Assembly (NCBI GenBank): GCA_960531495.1
Contig: OY482849.1
Location: 2,055,479-2,119,478, forward strand
Origin: Zeus faber
Lineage: Eukaryota > Chordata > Actinopteri > Zeiformes > Zeidae
Direction: 5' to 3'
DNA length: 64,000 nt
Shown here: piece by piece, positions 41,551-52,304 of the stretch
Layout: each line of letters opens with the position of its first letter
Numbering within the stretch: the stretch's first letter is position 1
Notes under the pieces: model-generated
Databases searched by the model: none
What the model was told of the DNA's origin: nothing
Seen by the model: the letters and a program-made list of their open reading frames with translations, nothing else
Position numbers and translations under genes: made by a program

Positions 41551-41910
41551 ATGTCATGGATCCGACGAACCCACAGACAAAATGAATAAGACATGTATTC
41601 AGGGCAGTTCCAAAATGGCGTTGAGTATCATCCAGACCGGTGGTTCAGGATATTGTGGATGGAGTTTGTGATCCAACAATCACAACCGCACCAAGATGGT
41701 GCCATGCACAGACGTATGCTGCAACTTAAAAATCCTTGCATGCATGCACAAGTTGACGTTTTCAGTCTTCTTAAGTTTGTAATTAGTTGTCACAAGAACC
41801 ATACGAAATTACACAGTGACAGGTATTACTTTATTACTATTAATCTTTATGTTCGAAAATAATTAGGTTGAAATATTGCCAGAAGACAATTGGATTAAAC
41901 GAAGCACAGC
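41551..41910 (+). repeat. Repeat D, copy 3
   Basis: Has both the 5' landmarks (ATGTCATGGATCCG, ACAAAATGAATAAG, TTCAGGGCAGTTCC) and the 3' landmarks (GTGACAGGTATTA, CCAGAAGACAATTGGATTAA). The middle is diverged relative to copy 1. Confidence 0.65.
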
Positions 41911-43239
41911 TGCGTGCAGCTACAGTTGCCATCTGTCCCTTATACTGTAATACAGGATCGTCCTGTATTGGAAAATAAAAAGCGCTGTCCCTTACTGAAT
42001 TAATATGTTAGGGTTAGGTAAGTAAGTAAGTATTGATGTATTTTTGTGCAAACCCTACTCTTATCCATACCTTAAGTTTTCACATGCTTGGAATGACATT
42101 GGAAATAATCAAACCAAAATAGTTTCATGAGACAAGTGAGGAGAAGTATTAAATTAGAATGACATGTAAGTTGTCTGTCACGCCACATCATCATTGCCCA
42201 GGTTACGAAGACTCAGACGCACAGTATTTAAAAGGGTACGAATACATCCTGCTTAAATCTGCCTGTAAAAATAAAGAGGCTGTCAAAATACAGATCTGAA
42301 CCACAGGACTTCGAGTGTGTCAGTCCTGTCAGTGGGAACGAGTACAAGGCAAACTCCACAGTTTGGCGTAGAGTATTTTTTGTCACCCATGGTGACATTC
42401 AGCAGGGGACTACCACGTCCGAGCAGCGCAAGAGCAGAGGAGGCAGAGTGGAATCACTTAATTCATGATACCCCAGAACTGTAATGTTATTATTAGATTG
42501 TACAGTGTTTAGAGTCATCATCGTGCCATTCTCCATAAACACAAGTTGACACTTCTCTGAGGATGTAAGCAGAAGACCCGCCCCCCTCCGTGCACGGGAG
42601 TGTGTGTGTGTATGAGAGAGAGAAATTTAACCAATAACCCATTTTGTGGAAATTAAACTTCCAAAGGCTAAGCTACCCCACCCTTCAGTCCTAGGGGTTG
42701 GACTGAAAGTTAAAATTATATTGATATACCTATAAGTTCACATAACCTAGATAAAATAGCAATTATTTTGTTTCTTTACATTTCCCTCACTCTGGAACTG
42801 GCTGATCTTTATTTAAATGCCTACATCCAGGAGAGTTGTTCTGATCAGTTTGACAGTTAAAAAAAAAAGGGATTTATTTTTACAAATAAATGTATTGTTC
42901 AGTCATCCACCATATAGGTTTATCAATGGGTTCTTGCTTCTTCCAAATATACCTTTTTTTTTTGACAGACCGAAAATATTTTGCCAATGTCTATGATCTG
43001 ATGTTTTAATCCTTAATATAATTGATGCAACCGTGCTTTACTGTTATGGAGTCTTTATTTCCTTTACATTCATTTTGAGAGCAGCAGTGAGGATAAAAAG
43101 CATAAATTGATGCATAAAGGACTCCCAGATCCCCCACTTGATTTGTGTCCCCCGGACATGCATATGGCCGGGGGCAAGGTGTCCCTTATTTTTCCACATT
43201 TAGGTGGCAACACTACGCCCAGTGGCTCAGACCTCACCA
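41911..43239. other. Unassigned sequence
   Basis: Contains a 9-bp inverted repeat AATACAGGA/TCCTGTATT at 41948-41968 and short GT and GA runs near 42602-42625. The words TGTCCCTTA and TGGCAAC near 43165-43210 resemble 41937-41946. No gene is recognised. Confidence 0.45.
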
Positions 43240-43328
43240 GGCCGGAACAAATTAACTTCCGCAGTCACAATTTAATGAAGGACCAACAACCCTGACCCCA
43301 CGTATTGCTGCCTGCAACTATATTTATT
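43240..43328 (+). repeat. Repeat E, copy 2
   Basis: Matches 41112-41240 with internal gaps. Confidence 0.6.
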
Positions 43329-43974
43329 ATAATATTTACATTGTTAATAGTGTTGAAACCATGGTTGCTCTGTGGTAAACGCAACATAAACGATCGTAGA
43401 GTTCTGTGGTAGCAATAAGTCCTCCTGTCCCCCCCATGGTAAATATCCTATATTTTAACCCTTCTAAAATAAAAATTAAAAAAAGGTTGGACCTCTCCTC
43501 CGCTGACCGCTGTGCGATCAGGTGTGCATCCTCGCTCCTCGTTTCTCCAAACAAAACCAATAATAACAGTGTGTTTTTATAGGAGATGTATTTATTGCAA
43601 TTTAATGAAAAGAAACAACATGTGTTTAACCATGCATAACTTGATTGCTCTCCCTCAACGACCCAGGTGTGTGAGACACACTTACTGAAATTGAATTGCA
43701 AGAACTGAATTTGAATTGTGAGAACTGATTGAATTTTCAGAGAGGATCAAATACAGTTTTAGTGCAAATGAAATTAATTTCAAAGTATTACATTCAGATT
43801 CAGTAATTCAATGCAATTATTCAAGTTCAGCAACCAAATATAAATTATTCTAATTCATTTTCTCGTGACACATATTTCTGCCCATCGAATTTCTTCTTTC
43901 TGTGGCAAGTATTTTAAAAGCCTGCCCTGTTGTGTTTATAAATTCTCTGTTTCACATCAGGTAATTTCATTACA
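43329..43974. other. Unassigned sequence
   Basis: A minus-strand 121-codon frame (43701-43336) has no recognised domain. Otherwise AT-rich with degenerate GAATTGNAATT words near 43685-43735. Confidence 0.4.
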
Positions 43975-44045
43975 TGACATTACATAATTTAGCAGACGCT
44001 TTTTTGCAAAAAGCGACTTACAATAAGCACGTTTGTCCCAGTATC
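43975..44045 (-). mobile_element. SINE 3'-tail fragment
   Basis: TTTAGCAGACGCTTTT, AAAGCGACTTACAAT is the complement of the conserved teleost SINE tail, also seen at 57024-57068. Preceded by ACATTACAT words. The tRNA head is absent. Confidence 0.7.
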
Positions 44046-44995
44046 AAACCAACTGTATGTCACACTAACAGCCAGCTATACATTCTCCAGAACAGTACGA
44101 GTAGAGAAAGAAAGTACTTTTTAAAGTATATTTGACAGTAAAGGGAAAAGAGATGCTTATGGGGTAGACCGGTCTGTGCAAGTAGGGTCTTGGTGTTCAG
44201 AAACATTTTTGATCGGTTGCAGAATATCAGGTTTTGGATTATCTTATCATTAGTCTTAAGTCTTGGCTCCTAGTGATTAGTCATTTCTTGCTAAACCTTA
44301 TAGTGTGTGCTACTACTGGAATGGGGCTAAAAGGTCATCCATTGTATGATGCTGTCGATGGAAAGTCCTCATCTATCCCTCATTCACTGTACATATGCCA
44401 AGCCGCAGACGGCGCAAGCACTCTATGCATTTCATAACGCCTGGCCTGGCCACCGTCAGCTGTCGTGTGTGCCTCCAGAATTCCACGGAAAACAAAGTTC
44501 GCTCCCCACACGGCAGGTGCGCGTCACGCCCTACAGCTGATATATTTGACGACGTGCGGTTCAGCGTGGACTATATCCGATAGGGCACATCAGAGCACAC
44601 AATTCCCTTTCGCCAACGCAACACTCTTGAAATTTTTACCCGCTTAACATTCCCCCGGACATGTTTTTATCTCAGCTGCTCTGACATCTGACACTCTAGA
44701 CCAGGAAATATGAGCACAACTAGTTCAAGTCTATGTGGGAAACTGCGTGCAGAGTTGCCTCAACATTCCAGATTTGATGCTGATTGATTCCGATCTTTGA
44801 TTGATTTGGTTTCCTTTATTTCTAAAGGGCAAATGTGTCACGCAATCCTACACCTCTCTTTGTGGCAGGGATTGTACATTACCAAGAATACCAAGTTGCC
44901 ATTTTGTGCTCTTACTCTAGAATGATTTCTAGAAGTTAAAAAGTGTTGTGATCAACAGTATCAACAAACACAATAACAAAAAAACCGTCAAAGCC
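44046..44995. other. Unassigned sequence, CpG-richer at 44400-44600
   Basis: The 44400-44600 block is unusually rich in CG for the window, with frames such as 'SCRVCLQNSTENKVRSPHG', but no recognised domain or splice context. It may be part of the putative promoter-proximal region of the 45-kb candidate exon. Confidence 0.35.
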
Positions 44996-45001
44996 ATTTA
45001 C

Positions 45002-45240
45002 CTTCTTTCCATAAGACGCTCCCATCCTTCCTAGAGTTTCCCGCCGCCTCTCGACGGCGGTGCGGTAAGATCACAGGCGGAGCAAGTCCACAACAAGTCC
45101 ACAAGCCTTTTCTCACGTGTGGCCCTCCGGGTTCGGTGCGTCTCTCCTTCAAATTTCCGTCCCTCTCTTGTTTCTGCCCCAGCGGGTCGCTTCGGCCTCG
45201 GGGGAACAAGCGGACAGTCAGTCAGGAAGAAGAGAAAGAG
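45002..45240 (-). other. Candidate first exon of an unknown host gene
   Basis: On the minus strand this GC/CpG-rich block ends with ATG GGA GCG TCT TAT GGA AAG AAG directly followed by GTAAAT, a good 5' splice donor (boundary 45002/45001). The ATG (45025-45023) has A at -3 and G at +4, a strong initiation context. The peptide so far is MGASYGKK; glycine at position 2 allows, but does not prove, N-myristoylation. A GA-rich tract lies upstream (45240-45310). A second frame is also open through the exon, so the reading frame is uncertain. No further exon is identified to the left, and I cannot name the gene. Confidence 0.3.
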
Positions 45241-45281
45241 AGGAGAGAGCCCCTGTTGGCTGAGCTCTCCCTCCCCCTCTC

Positions 45282-45309
45282 TTTCCCTCTCTCTCTCTCT
45301 CTCTCTCTA
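45282..45309. repeat. (CT)n microsatellite
   Basis: About 25 bp of CT upstream (minus-strand sense) of the candidate exon. Confidence 0.9.
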
Positions 45310-45488
45310 CCCTCCTACCACTTCAGGCCCCCCCAGCTCAACACCCTCAACCATGTCTGGCAGCCGGACAAACTCTCTGGTCAGCTGGCCCCCTTCAAAA
45401 TGAGGCCAACCAAAACCTAAGTTATTTTGATTGTTCGAGAGTTATTTTCTTATTATTTTTCCAACGCCAGTGCGCTGGATCTGCCCCA

Positions 45489-45523
45489 TTGGTGTCGGTG
45501 CAACGGCGTTGCACCGACACCAA
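45489..45523. repeat. 35-bp near-perfect palindrome
   Basis: 17-bp arms (TTGGTGTCGGTGCAACG and its exact complement) around a single central G at 45506. GC-rich, so it should extrude or fold well. No repeat partner was noticed elsewhere in the window. Confidence 0.9.
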
Positions 45524-45830
45524 AAATGAAAATACAAAATTGCCTTTCGCGACGAGAAGGCTACCCCCCACACCCCACACTCTGAACTTTGAAACTATAC
45601 AACTAGAGTGTGTGTCACAGAGAGGTAAATGCCTCTCAAAGAGAGTGGACTCTTTATCCGCCACCTGTTATTGACTCTCCACTCTCTGAGTTGTAAGGCA
45701 TTAAGGATAGCGCAGGGGGATTACTGTAATTCACAGTGACAAGGTAAGGAGGCCAAAATGGTGACAACGGAGTAACCCTGGTGACAGTTGACTTGGCCAT
45801 TAAGTACTAAGTCACTCAGAGGATTAACAT

Positions 45831-45846
45831 ATAGATAGATAGATAG
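45831..45846. repeat. (TAGA)n short run
   Basis: ATAGATAGATAGATAG directly before the first TGTCATGAATCCTCC word. Confidence 0.85.
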
Positions 45847-45990
45847 TGTCATGAATCCTCCCTGATCTACCAGTATTTACATTTATTTTCATGTGGTCCC
45901 TTTCCTCATGCCAGCCTGGTGGGACATCAGCGGGGGGTTGTTCTGTCATGAATCCTCCCTGATCTTCCAGTATTTATTTTCATGTTTTAT
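45847..45990 (+). repeat. Direct repeat next to Gypsy-2 5' LTR
   Basis: GTCATGAATCCTCCCTGATC followed by (T/A)CCAGTATTT occurs at 45847 and 45945. Between them is GGGACATCAGCGGGGGGTTG, which looks like a polypurine tract. This suggests remains of a second, related Gypsy end in tandem with Gypsy-2. Confidence 0.5.
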
Positions 45991-46013
45991 TTTCATCTGG
46001 TAATTTCATGCCA

Positions 46014-46383
46014 TGTCACGAACTTCCATGTCAGATCCGCCCACTCCCTTTTGCTTTGATGTCACTCCCTTCCCTTCACCTGGTTTTCCCCGCCTGCAGC
46101 TCTTTCCCTCGTTAGTCCCGCAGTATAAATACCAGTCCACTTGCCTTTGTTCTCAGATTGTCTCTTGTGTTAGGCTGTGCTTTTCCAGCACTAGTACCTG
46201 TATCTTCTGTCCAATCCGCTTCCTGATTCTCTGCCTGTTCCCTGCCGTATAATTTTGCATTCTCTGACTGATCTCCTGGTTTTGACCCATGCCTGTTTTT
46301 TGGAATTAACCTTGTAGACTTATTACCAGATTGTTTTGTGATGTGCTTATTAGTTCACATCTGCTGAGTCAGTGAGCATAACA
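46014..46383 (+). repeat. Gypsy-2 5' LTR
   Basis: TGTCACGAACTTCC...GCATAACA, about 370 bp, with CAGTATAAATACCAG (TATA box) at about 46121-46135. It ends just before the primer-site region GTACAATCTGGCC. Confidence 0.75.
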
Positions 46384-46400
46384 GTACAATCTGGCCAGAA

Positions 46401-47200
46401 ATGAACCCCGCCAACTGAGATACTCTTAGACGAGAGATGGCGCCACAGGCTTGTGCTCTACACCTACACGAGCAACCATTGCGGGGGCTCTTCAGCTATC
46501 CTCCACTTGCCATGATGAATGTTTGGAGGCAAGTCACTTCTTTACTCCCGAACACTTCTCCGGAGATGAAGCTACCTGCCGGTTCTACCTCACGGTCTGC
46601 TCGTTAACTTTTGAACTGCAACCCCTTATGTATCCCACGAGAGGTTACGAGTGGCCCTCGCAGCAGAGAGGGATTGGAATTCCTCATCCCTGGCGGACGC
46701 CTTGCACCGCAGGCTTTCTGATGTCATCAAAGACGAGCTGGTGGCTTGAAACCCACCGGCAGATCTGAACACTCATCCCCATGGCCTTCCGAGAGGATGA
46801 ATGAAAAATTAAACAAAGGCACTGACCAGTCATTGCCCAGGTCTTCCACGACCACCAGCCTCGCCTCCTCCTTCCTTGTCAGATCCTACCTTGAGCACCC
46901 ATAGCAACTCAGTGGAGCCCATGCAGCTCAGCAGGACCAGGCTGTCGTCAGCAGGATGACAGAGCCGCCGGAGGGAAAGCTGCTGTCTGTACTGTGGACA
47001 GGGTGGCCATTACATGTCCAACTGTTCGGTAAAAAGAGGGGCTCAGCAGTCAATCAGAGGGCGCTGGTGAGCCGTTCAATCCACTCCGAAATATCCTCTC
47101 CTCCCCTGCTCCTTGCGCGCATGGTACTTTATTTTACATCTGCCAATGGAACTAAACATGTGCGTATGGAATGGTATAGAACAAAACCGTGCGCAATCGG
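46401..47200 (+). pseudogene. Gypsy-2 gag remnant with CCHC knuckle
   Basis: ATG at 46401 (MNPAN, then stop). Later pieces in several frames include 'SSSLADALHRRLSDVIKDEL' (about 46680-46740) and a retroviral-type zinc knuckle CLYCGQGGHYMSNC at about 46985-47026. The knuckle would bind element RNA. Stops and shifts throughout. Confidence 0.7.
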
Positions 47201-47399
47201 GACACTTTCTACGTGACTCTCTCCCCAATCACCCCCTCTCCATGCGTTATGCGCAGAAAATAATCGAGTTTACTGGTCATGCTCAGTCTTGCAAAAGACT
47301 GCTCATCTTGAATAATCTCAGCCAGTCGGAAAGAAATCTGAGAAAGAATCTCAGTTAGTCGACTTTCTCATTTCTTTTCGCTTGATGATTTGACTCGTC

Positions 47400-48320
47400 A
47401 AATTTCAGGAGCAGCCCTACTCCCTTCCAGTCATATCTTATGCTTTCAAACTCCTGCAGGGGGAAACCATGTTCACCAAGCTGGATCTCCGGAACGCTTA
47501 TCATCTGGTCCACATCAAGGAGGGAGACAAATGGAAAAGGGCTTTTAACACCCCCAGGGGACATTATCAGTACCTGGTCATGTCACCAATGTTCCTGCAG
47601 TTTTCCAGGCCATGGTGAATGATGTTCTCAGACTTTAATATATTTGTTTTTGTCTACATGAATGATACCCTTATCTTCTTCAGATTTTAGCAGGAGCACA
47701 TCCGGCATGTCAAGCGTGTTCTCCAGAGACTTTCGGAGAACAAGCCGTTTGTAAAGGCAGAGAAGTGTGAATTCCATGTGTTTGGGTTTTGCCAACTGTA
47801 GCCTGGTCACTACAGGGCTATAGTTCCGGATGAACCTTCTGTACCACCTGCACCACTCACTGCATTGACCTCCCCAAATTCTCCTTTCCTCTGGTCACCT
47901 GCCGTGGACAATGCCTTTAATGAGTAAAAGAGACGGTTCACCTCCATTCTCAACCTGCCTGACACCTCCCGTGAGTTTGTGGTGGAGGTGGATGCCTCAC
48001 ATCTGGGCGTAGGATCTGTACTCTCCCAGAAAGCCGCTGTCGACCAAAAAATGTCACCCCTGTGCCTTCTTCTCTTGCAAATTATCCCCTGCAGAGCGCA
48101 ATTGTGACATTGGGAACCGGGAGCTGTTGGCGGTCAAAATGGCATTGGAGAAGTGGAGGCACTGGTTGGAGGGAGCAGAGCAACCATTCATTTTCTGAAC
48201 TGCAAGAACCTCAAGTACATCCGGTCAGTCAAGTGGCTGAGTTCCGGACAGGCCAGGTGGGTGCTGTTTTTTAATCAATTTGACTTTTCTCTTTCATACC
48301 ACGTGCCCGATGACGTTTCT
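47400..48320 (+). pseudogene. Gypsy-2 reverse transcriptase / RNase H remnant
   Basis: '[20 protein letters not shown]' (about 47467-47525) and '[12 protein letters not shown]' (47549-47580) are RT motifs. The catalytic box is altered to 'YMNDTLIFF' (about 47655-47680), losing one Asp. RNase H follows with '[20 protein letters not shown]' (about 47975-48035) and 'FFNQFDFSLSYHVPDD' (48270-48315). A deletion then joins directly to integrase. Non-functional. Confidence 0.78.
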
Positions 48321-48324
48321 GGTG

Positions 48325-49190
48325 GGAATCCATGGATCGGGACACCCAGGAGTTTGTGGCCGCATGTCCAGTATGCAAAATACAATATACAAAACAAGAA
48401 CTCCTGTCAAGCCCCAGCCGGTCTCCTCCAGCCTCTGGCCATTCCCCGTCATGTGTGGTCCCACATCTCTCTGGACTTCATAACAGGGCTCCCCACATTG
48501 GAAGGCAACACTATGCTAAATCAAGTGTTTAGAGTGCATGGCCACCCTAGAAAAATAGGGGGGTTTCTGATAGGGGGCCTCAATTCACTTCTTATATCTC
48601 GACTGCGTTTTGCAGTCTGCTAGGGGCAGTCAGCCTCTTTTTGGGTTTCTATCCCCCAATCCAATAGGCAGATGGAGAGGATGAAGCAGGAGTTGGAGAC
48701 CACGCTGCGCTGCATGGTTTCCCGGAATCCTACCTCATTGTCCAGACAACTGTTATGGGTAGAATATGCCCATAACACCTAGCCCAGCTCTGCTACCGGC
48801 CTCTCTCCATTTCATGTGTTCCAAGGGCTGTCAGCCGCCTGTTACCTGAGCAGGAACATGAGGCCAGCATCCCATCTGTTCAAGCCTTCATCCAACGGTG
48901 CCAGCATACATGGCAGCTGGCCCGTGCCACTCTACTACGCACCTCTATCCGTTACTGGCCAACTGTCGCTGCAACCTGGCTCCCGCCTACATTGAGGGAC
49001 AGAAGGTCTGGCTCTCGTTATGGAACTTACCCCTCCAGGTTGAGCCCAGAACGCTTTGTAGGGCCATTCCCTATAGCCAAAATCATCAACCAAACAGCTG
49101 TTCTCTGTGTCTTCCCCAGTCTCTCCCCAGCCATCCTGCCTTTCTGTCGATTCAATTTGCTTGTAGTGTACAGCCCGTAATAAAACTTTC
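48325..49190 (+). pseudogene. Gypsy-2 integrase remnant
   Basis: 'DRDTQEFVAACPVCKIQYTK' (about 48335-48395) keeps the CxxC of the zinc domain. The catalytic domain starts with 'HVWSHISLDFITGLPTL' (about 48450-48500). Later fragments (around 48660-49060, e.g. 'IEGQKVWL') are frame-shifted and shortened. The third acidic region is not confidently seen. Confidence 0.7.
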
Positions 49191-49852
49191 ATTATTGTTG
49201 CCCCTGACGGACCGTCCAGACCTCTGTGATTTGAACGCTGATCTCACGATAAGGAACACTGTTTAATGCCTTGAGGCCCCAACGCAGAAGGCTCTTGCGT
49301 TAGAAATGGTTTAACTGCATTTTTGCTTTTTAAGCCATACATATTATTAAACGGTCTGAAGGATGGTCTCCTACATCCTGGCAGATGAAAAGTTTGACCT
49401 GATAAGGGGATTAACATAAGATATGAAACCACATAGTGGTAGGGGATCAGTTAGCTGCAAATCCCTCTAGCCACTTTTTCTTGTTTCACCTGATTTTTTT
49501 GTTTCACATGACGATCACAAGGACATTATCGAAAACAAGTTTTGAAATCTCGGTCTGGACATCCAATGCACACACATACAGCAACGGTCTCTCCCTGTTA
49601 TCTGAAGTATAACAGAGAGAGGCCATAAACAGAAACTCACAATTTTGAAGAAGATTTCCGCAGGGCATTCTATGTTTTAGGACAAAGCTGCATCCATATG
49701 GGTTATTAATTATATCACCCTGTAACGGATGTTGCCGTCATATGCAATTATATTTATTCAAACTGATGAAAACCCGACCTTTCTACGACCCCAGATAGAG
49801 AAGTTGTGTGTATGTGGGTTGAAATGTGTTTTTGCTGCTTATTTTGCTGCTT
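49191..49852. other. Unassigned sequence
   Basis: No 3' LTR and no gene recognised. AT-rich. Confidence 0.5.
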
Positions 49853-49936
49853 ATCTTTGGCCACTAGATGGCAGCCAAGGTCCATAACAAAAACACATTT
49901 GTTATGGACCTTGGCTCCCATCAAGTGGCCAAAGAT
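49853..49936. repeat. Long hairpin: 39-bp arms, 6-base loop
   Basis: Left arm 49853-49891 (ATCTTTGGCCACTAGATGGC...) and right arm 49898-49936 are complementary at 37 of 39 positions, with loop AACACA. It is the longest near-perfect inverted repeat I found in the window. It could be a foldback element, a palindrome produced by replication slippage, or a hairpin RNA precursor. Confidence 0.9.
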
Positions 49937-50960
49937 GAATCATGAAATATTCCCAAATAGTTTCTCACATCTCGTGTGTTGTATTGCTGTGCAAGTGTTG
50001 TGTTTTAATATCTTTTATTTTATTAATGGTACAATATAAATTTGTGTTTTATGTGTGTAGGATTATTAATCTTATAGTGCACTGCAAAAGAAAATTATCC
50101 CCAATTATCTGCCAATGGGGTGAGAACATTTAACCTATTAATTAAAGGTTTCTTAAACTTAATTGAATGAAAATGAATTTTAAAAAGCTCAAAAAAAGTA
50201 TCATAAGGTCTTGCCCTGTTGGGTCCCCTGCTCGTTTTCATTGGAACCTCTGCAAAGCGGGGTCCCGTCAAAATTGTACACGTCCTTGGCAAAGTTCTAC
50301 CCAAACCCAAATAGTGAAAAAAGTATGTAAACATAAAATACATTGAAGGACTCACAAACATATTTGTGCTAGCCCACTGCAATGGTGCAATATGTCAGTT
50401 GTGTGTAAATGCCAAAAAGAAGAGATAGAAAAGATCATTTCCATATTCTTCTTAGCCGCTTGCATTGTTCCCGCTACTCCCTAACAAGATGCTCACTACT
50501 GAAGCCATCCGGCAAACACAGCTGTGGCTGTGGCTGGCGGCGCAACGGATTCAATGGTCATTATAACGCCCAATAATTATCATAAATTGTACTTAATAAT
50601 ACTAAAATGTTAAAATTAAAGAGGTTGATTCTATCAATAAGTTGAACTATAATAGCCAAAACAAAATAAGGAATCAAACTTGGGACCTCTTAGTTGAGGG
50701 GCCCCCTCACTGCCGCCTAAGCCAATACGGTATGACTGTAAAAACTTGTGCACAGGATATTTTATTACTTGACATTTAACACAACAAATAGGCTATATAG
50801 TATAATCAAAAATACACAAGCTGAATACAATTCACAATAAAATTAATATATTTTATTATTTTGGTACTTGGTACTCTCGCAGAAACTTGAGCGGAGGGAA
50901 GGCATAACTTATTTTGGAAATGCAAATTCACTGATTGAGCACCACCCACAGACTTTGAGT
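49937..50960. other. Unassigned AT-rich sequence
   Basis: No recognised gene. GGGACCTCTTAGTTGAGGGG near 50682 has some tRNA/SINE-like look, but I cannot identify paired A and B boxes. Confidence 0.45.
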
Positions 50961-51014
50961 GACCATAGCGACCATAGCCACTATAGCCACCACAGCCGCC
51001 ATAGCCACCATAGC
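50961..51014. repeat. 9-bp tandem repeat, six units
   Basis: Units of the form (G/C)(A/C/G)C(C/T)A(T/C)AGC, such as GACCATAGC and CACCATAGC, run head to tail from 50961. On the minus strand they read as Gly-Tyr-Gly-type repeats, but no gene context supports coding. Confidence 0.85.
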
Positions 51015-51545
51015 AAACCATGGCCACCAACAACCTACTGTATGTCGCGATGTAGGTCGTTGGTCACTCACGGAGCCCAACTGCCTCTTGATACGGAATC
51101 ATACCGTAATGCAGGATTAATTGTTGTGTTCCTTATTGAATTACTACAGAACACGATTTGTTCTGTATTTAACTGCACTTTAGAAGTACAAATGTGTACA
51201 GTCAGTACCTGATGTTTGTAATTATTTATTGTTCATAGTCCTGCTCTGAAGAGTCCTTCAAGTGGCAAGGTTATAGTGATCAAATTCACAATGTATTATC
51301 AGACTTATTTCCGGTGTTGAAATAGATTATACAGCCTGTTGAAATAAAGACATCCATGAAACACTGACTGTCTGAATCTATCATGGTATCCTCACAGTGG
51401 TGGCCAGCAAACATTTCACTTGTTGTGGTATCACAGGCTGGTGTGTGTTGATGGGGCTGGAGTATGCGTGGGGTAGTTGTTGTGGGCTGGTCTGGGTAAA
51501 AAAGTCCAGGGCCATTTTTTCGTCCCAGTTCGTCCCTGCCACCAC
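51015..51545. other. Unassigned sequence
   Basis: No feature is recognised. The minus-strand frames at 51286-51549 and 51431-51622 overlap the end of the hAT-like fragment and do not show domains on their own. Confidence 0.4.
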
Positions 51546-51839
51546 TCATCCCTGAATCTCAATGTTAAGTTTCTTTTGAAGGCAAGCTGGATCAGGTGGA
51601 CTGAAGGTGAGACGAATGTCAAGCATGCTGCACCGGTAGTCCATAAGCATGTTCTTTAATGTTGAAAATTCGATCTCGCACATTGTTGTGCTGGCCCCAA
51701 AAGCATGTGTCAGCACTGACATGTCAGCACGGAACTGCTTGACTAGTTGTTTCATGATCCATTTTCCATCTTCTGGAGGAGGGGGTCCCTCAATTTCCTT
51801 GCATAGGAAATAATGGGCGACTGTATATTCTGACTCCAT
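51546..51839 (-). pseudogene. hAT-like transposase C-terminal fragment (tentative)
   Basis: A 97-codon minus-strand frame contains 'MCEIEFSTLKNMLMDYRCSM' followed by 'LDIRLT'. In a shifted frame 'LIQLAFKRNLTLRFRDEWW' continues. The pattern C-x-x-x-F-S-x-L-K...R-x-x-M, then a hydrophobic 'LVQLAFE'-like helix and a short charged tail, resembles the dimerisation end of hAT-family transposases or host proteins derived from them. No catalytic residues or zinc finger are present. A frameshift near 51600 breaks it. It could instead be a decayed exon of an unknown gene. Confidence 0.4.
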
Positions 51840-52304
51840 ATTGGTGGTAGTTCACTTTTAATTGTCTATGGATGACTTTGGGTTCAGGTGATGTAAATTG
51901 GCAATCTACACGTGCGCTCTCCAAAGAGCACAGCCAACTCACGAGAAACTGCATCTTGGGCACTGAAATACAACTTGTTTCTTATGTGACTTTAAATATT
52001 TATGGATATTGATGCGCCTTCGGGAGAGAGCGCATCTATAGAGATCTGGTTACTGGTAGTGATCAATGATCCGTTAACTGAGTGATCAATACCTGTTTTA
52101 CCTGGTTTCCACTGGTGAGAGTGGCCCTCTTTTTATTAGTAGTATTTTATTCTATTATGAGTAATAACCTGGAGCCGCAACTTTATCACCAGACCAACTA
52201 CTCCACGAAAGACCACATGTCACACCCACAGCCTCCGAGCCCCACTTGGGGCCGCTCGTCTCTTTTATCATGGACAGGTCACCCATCCCTAAACCCCTTC
52301 TTGG
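51840..52304. other. Unassigned sequence
   Basis: Contains a 7-bp inverted repeat GATGCGC/GCGCATC at about 52011-52036. No gene is recognised. Confidence 0.45.

Larger units (their letters stand above)
46014..49190 (+). mobile_element. Gypsy-2: degraded Ty3/Gypsy retrotransposon
   Basis: 5' LTR, gag with CCHC knuckle, RT, RNase H and integrase fragments in Gypsy order on the plus strand. The 3' LTR is not found, so the right end is truncated or too diverged. The sequence after the 5' LTR (GTACAATCTGGCCAGAA then ATGAAC) parallels that of Gypsy-3, indicating the same broad group. All frames are broken. Confidence 0.82.
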
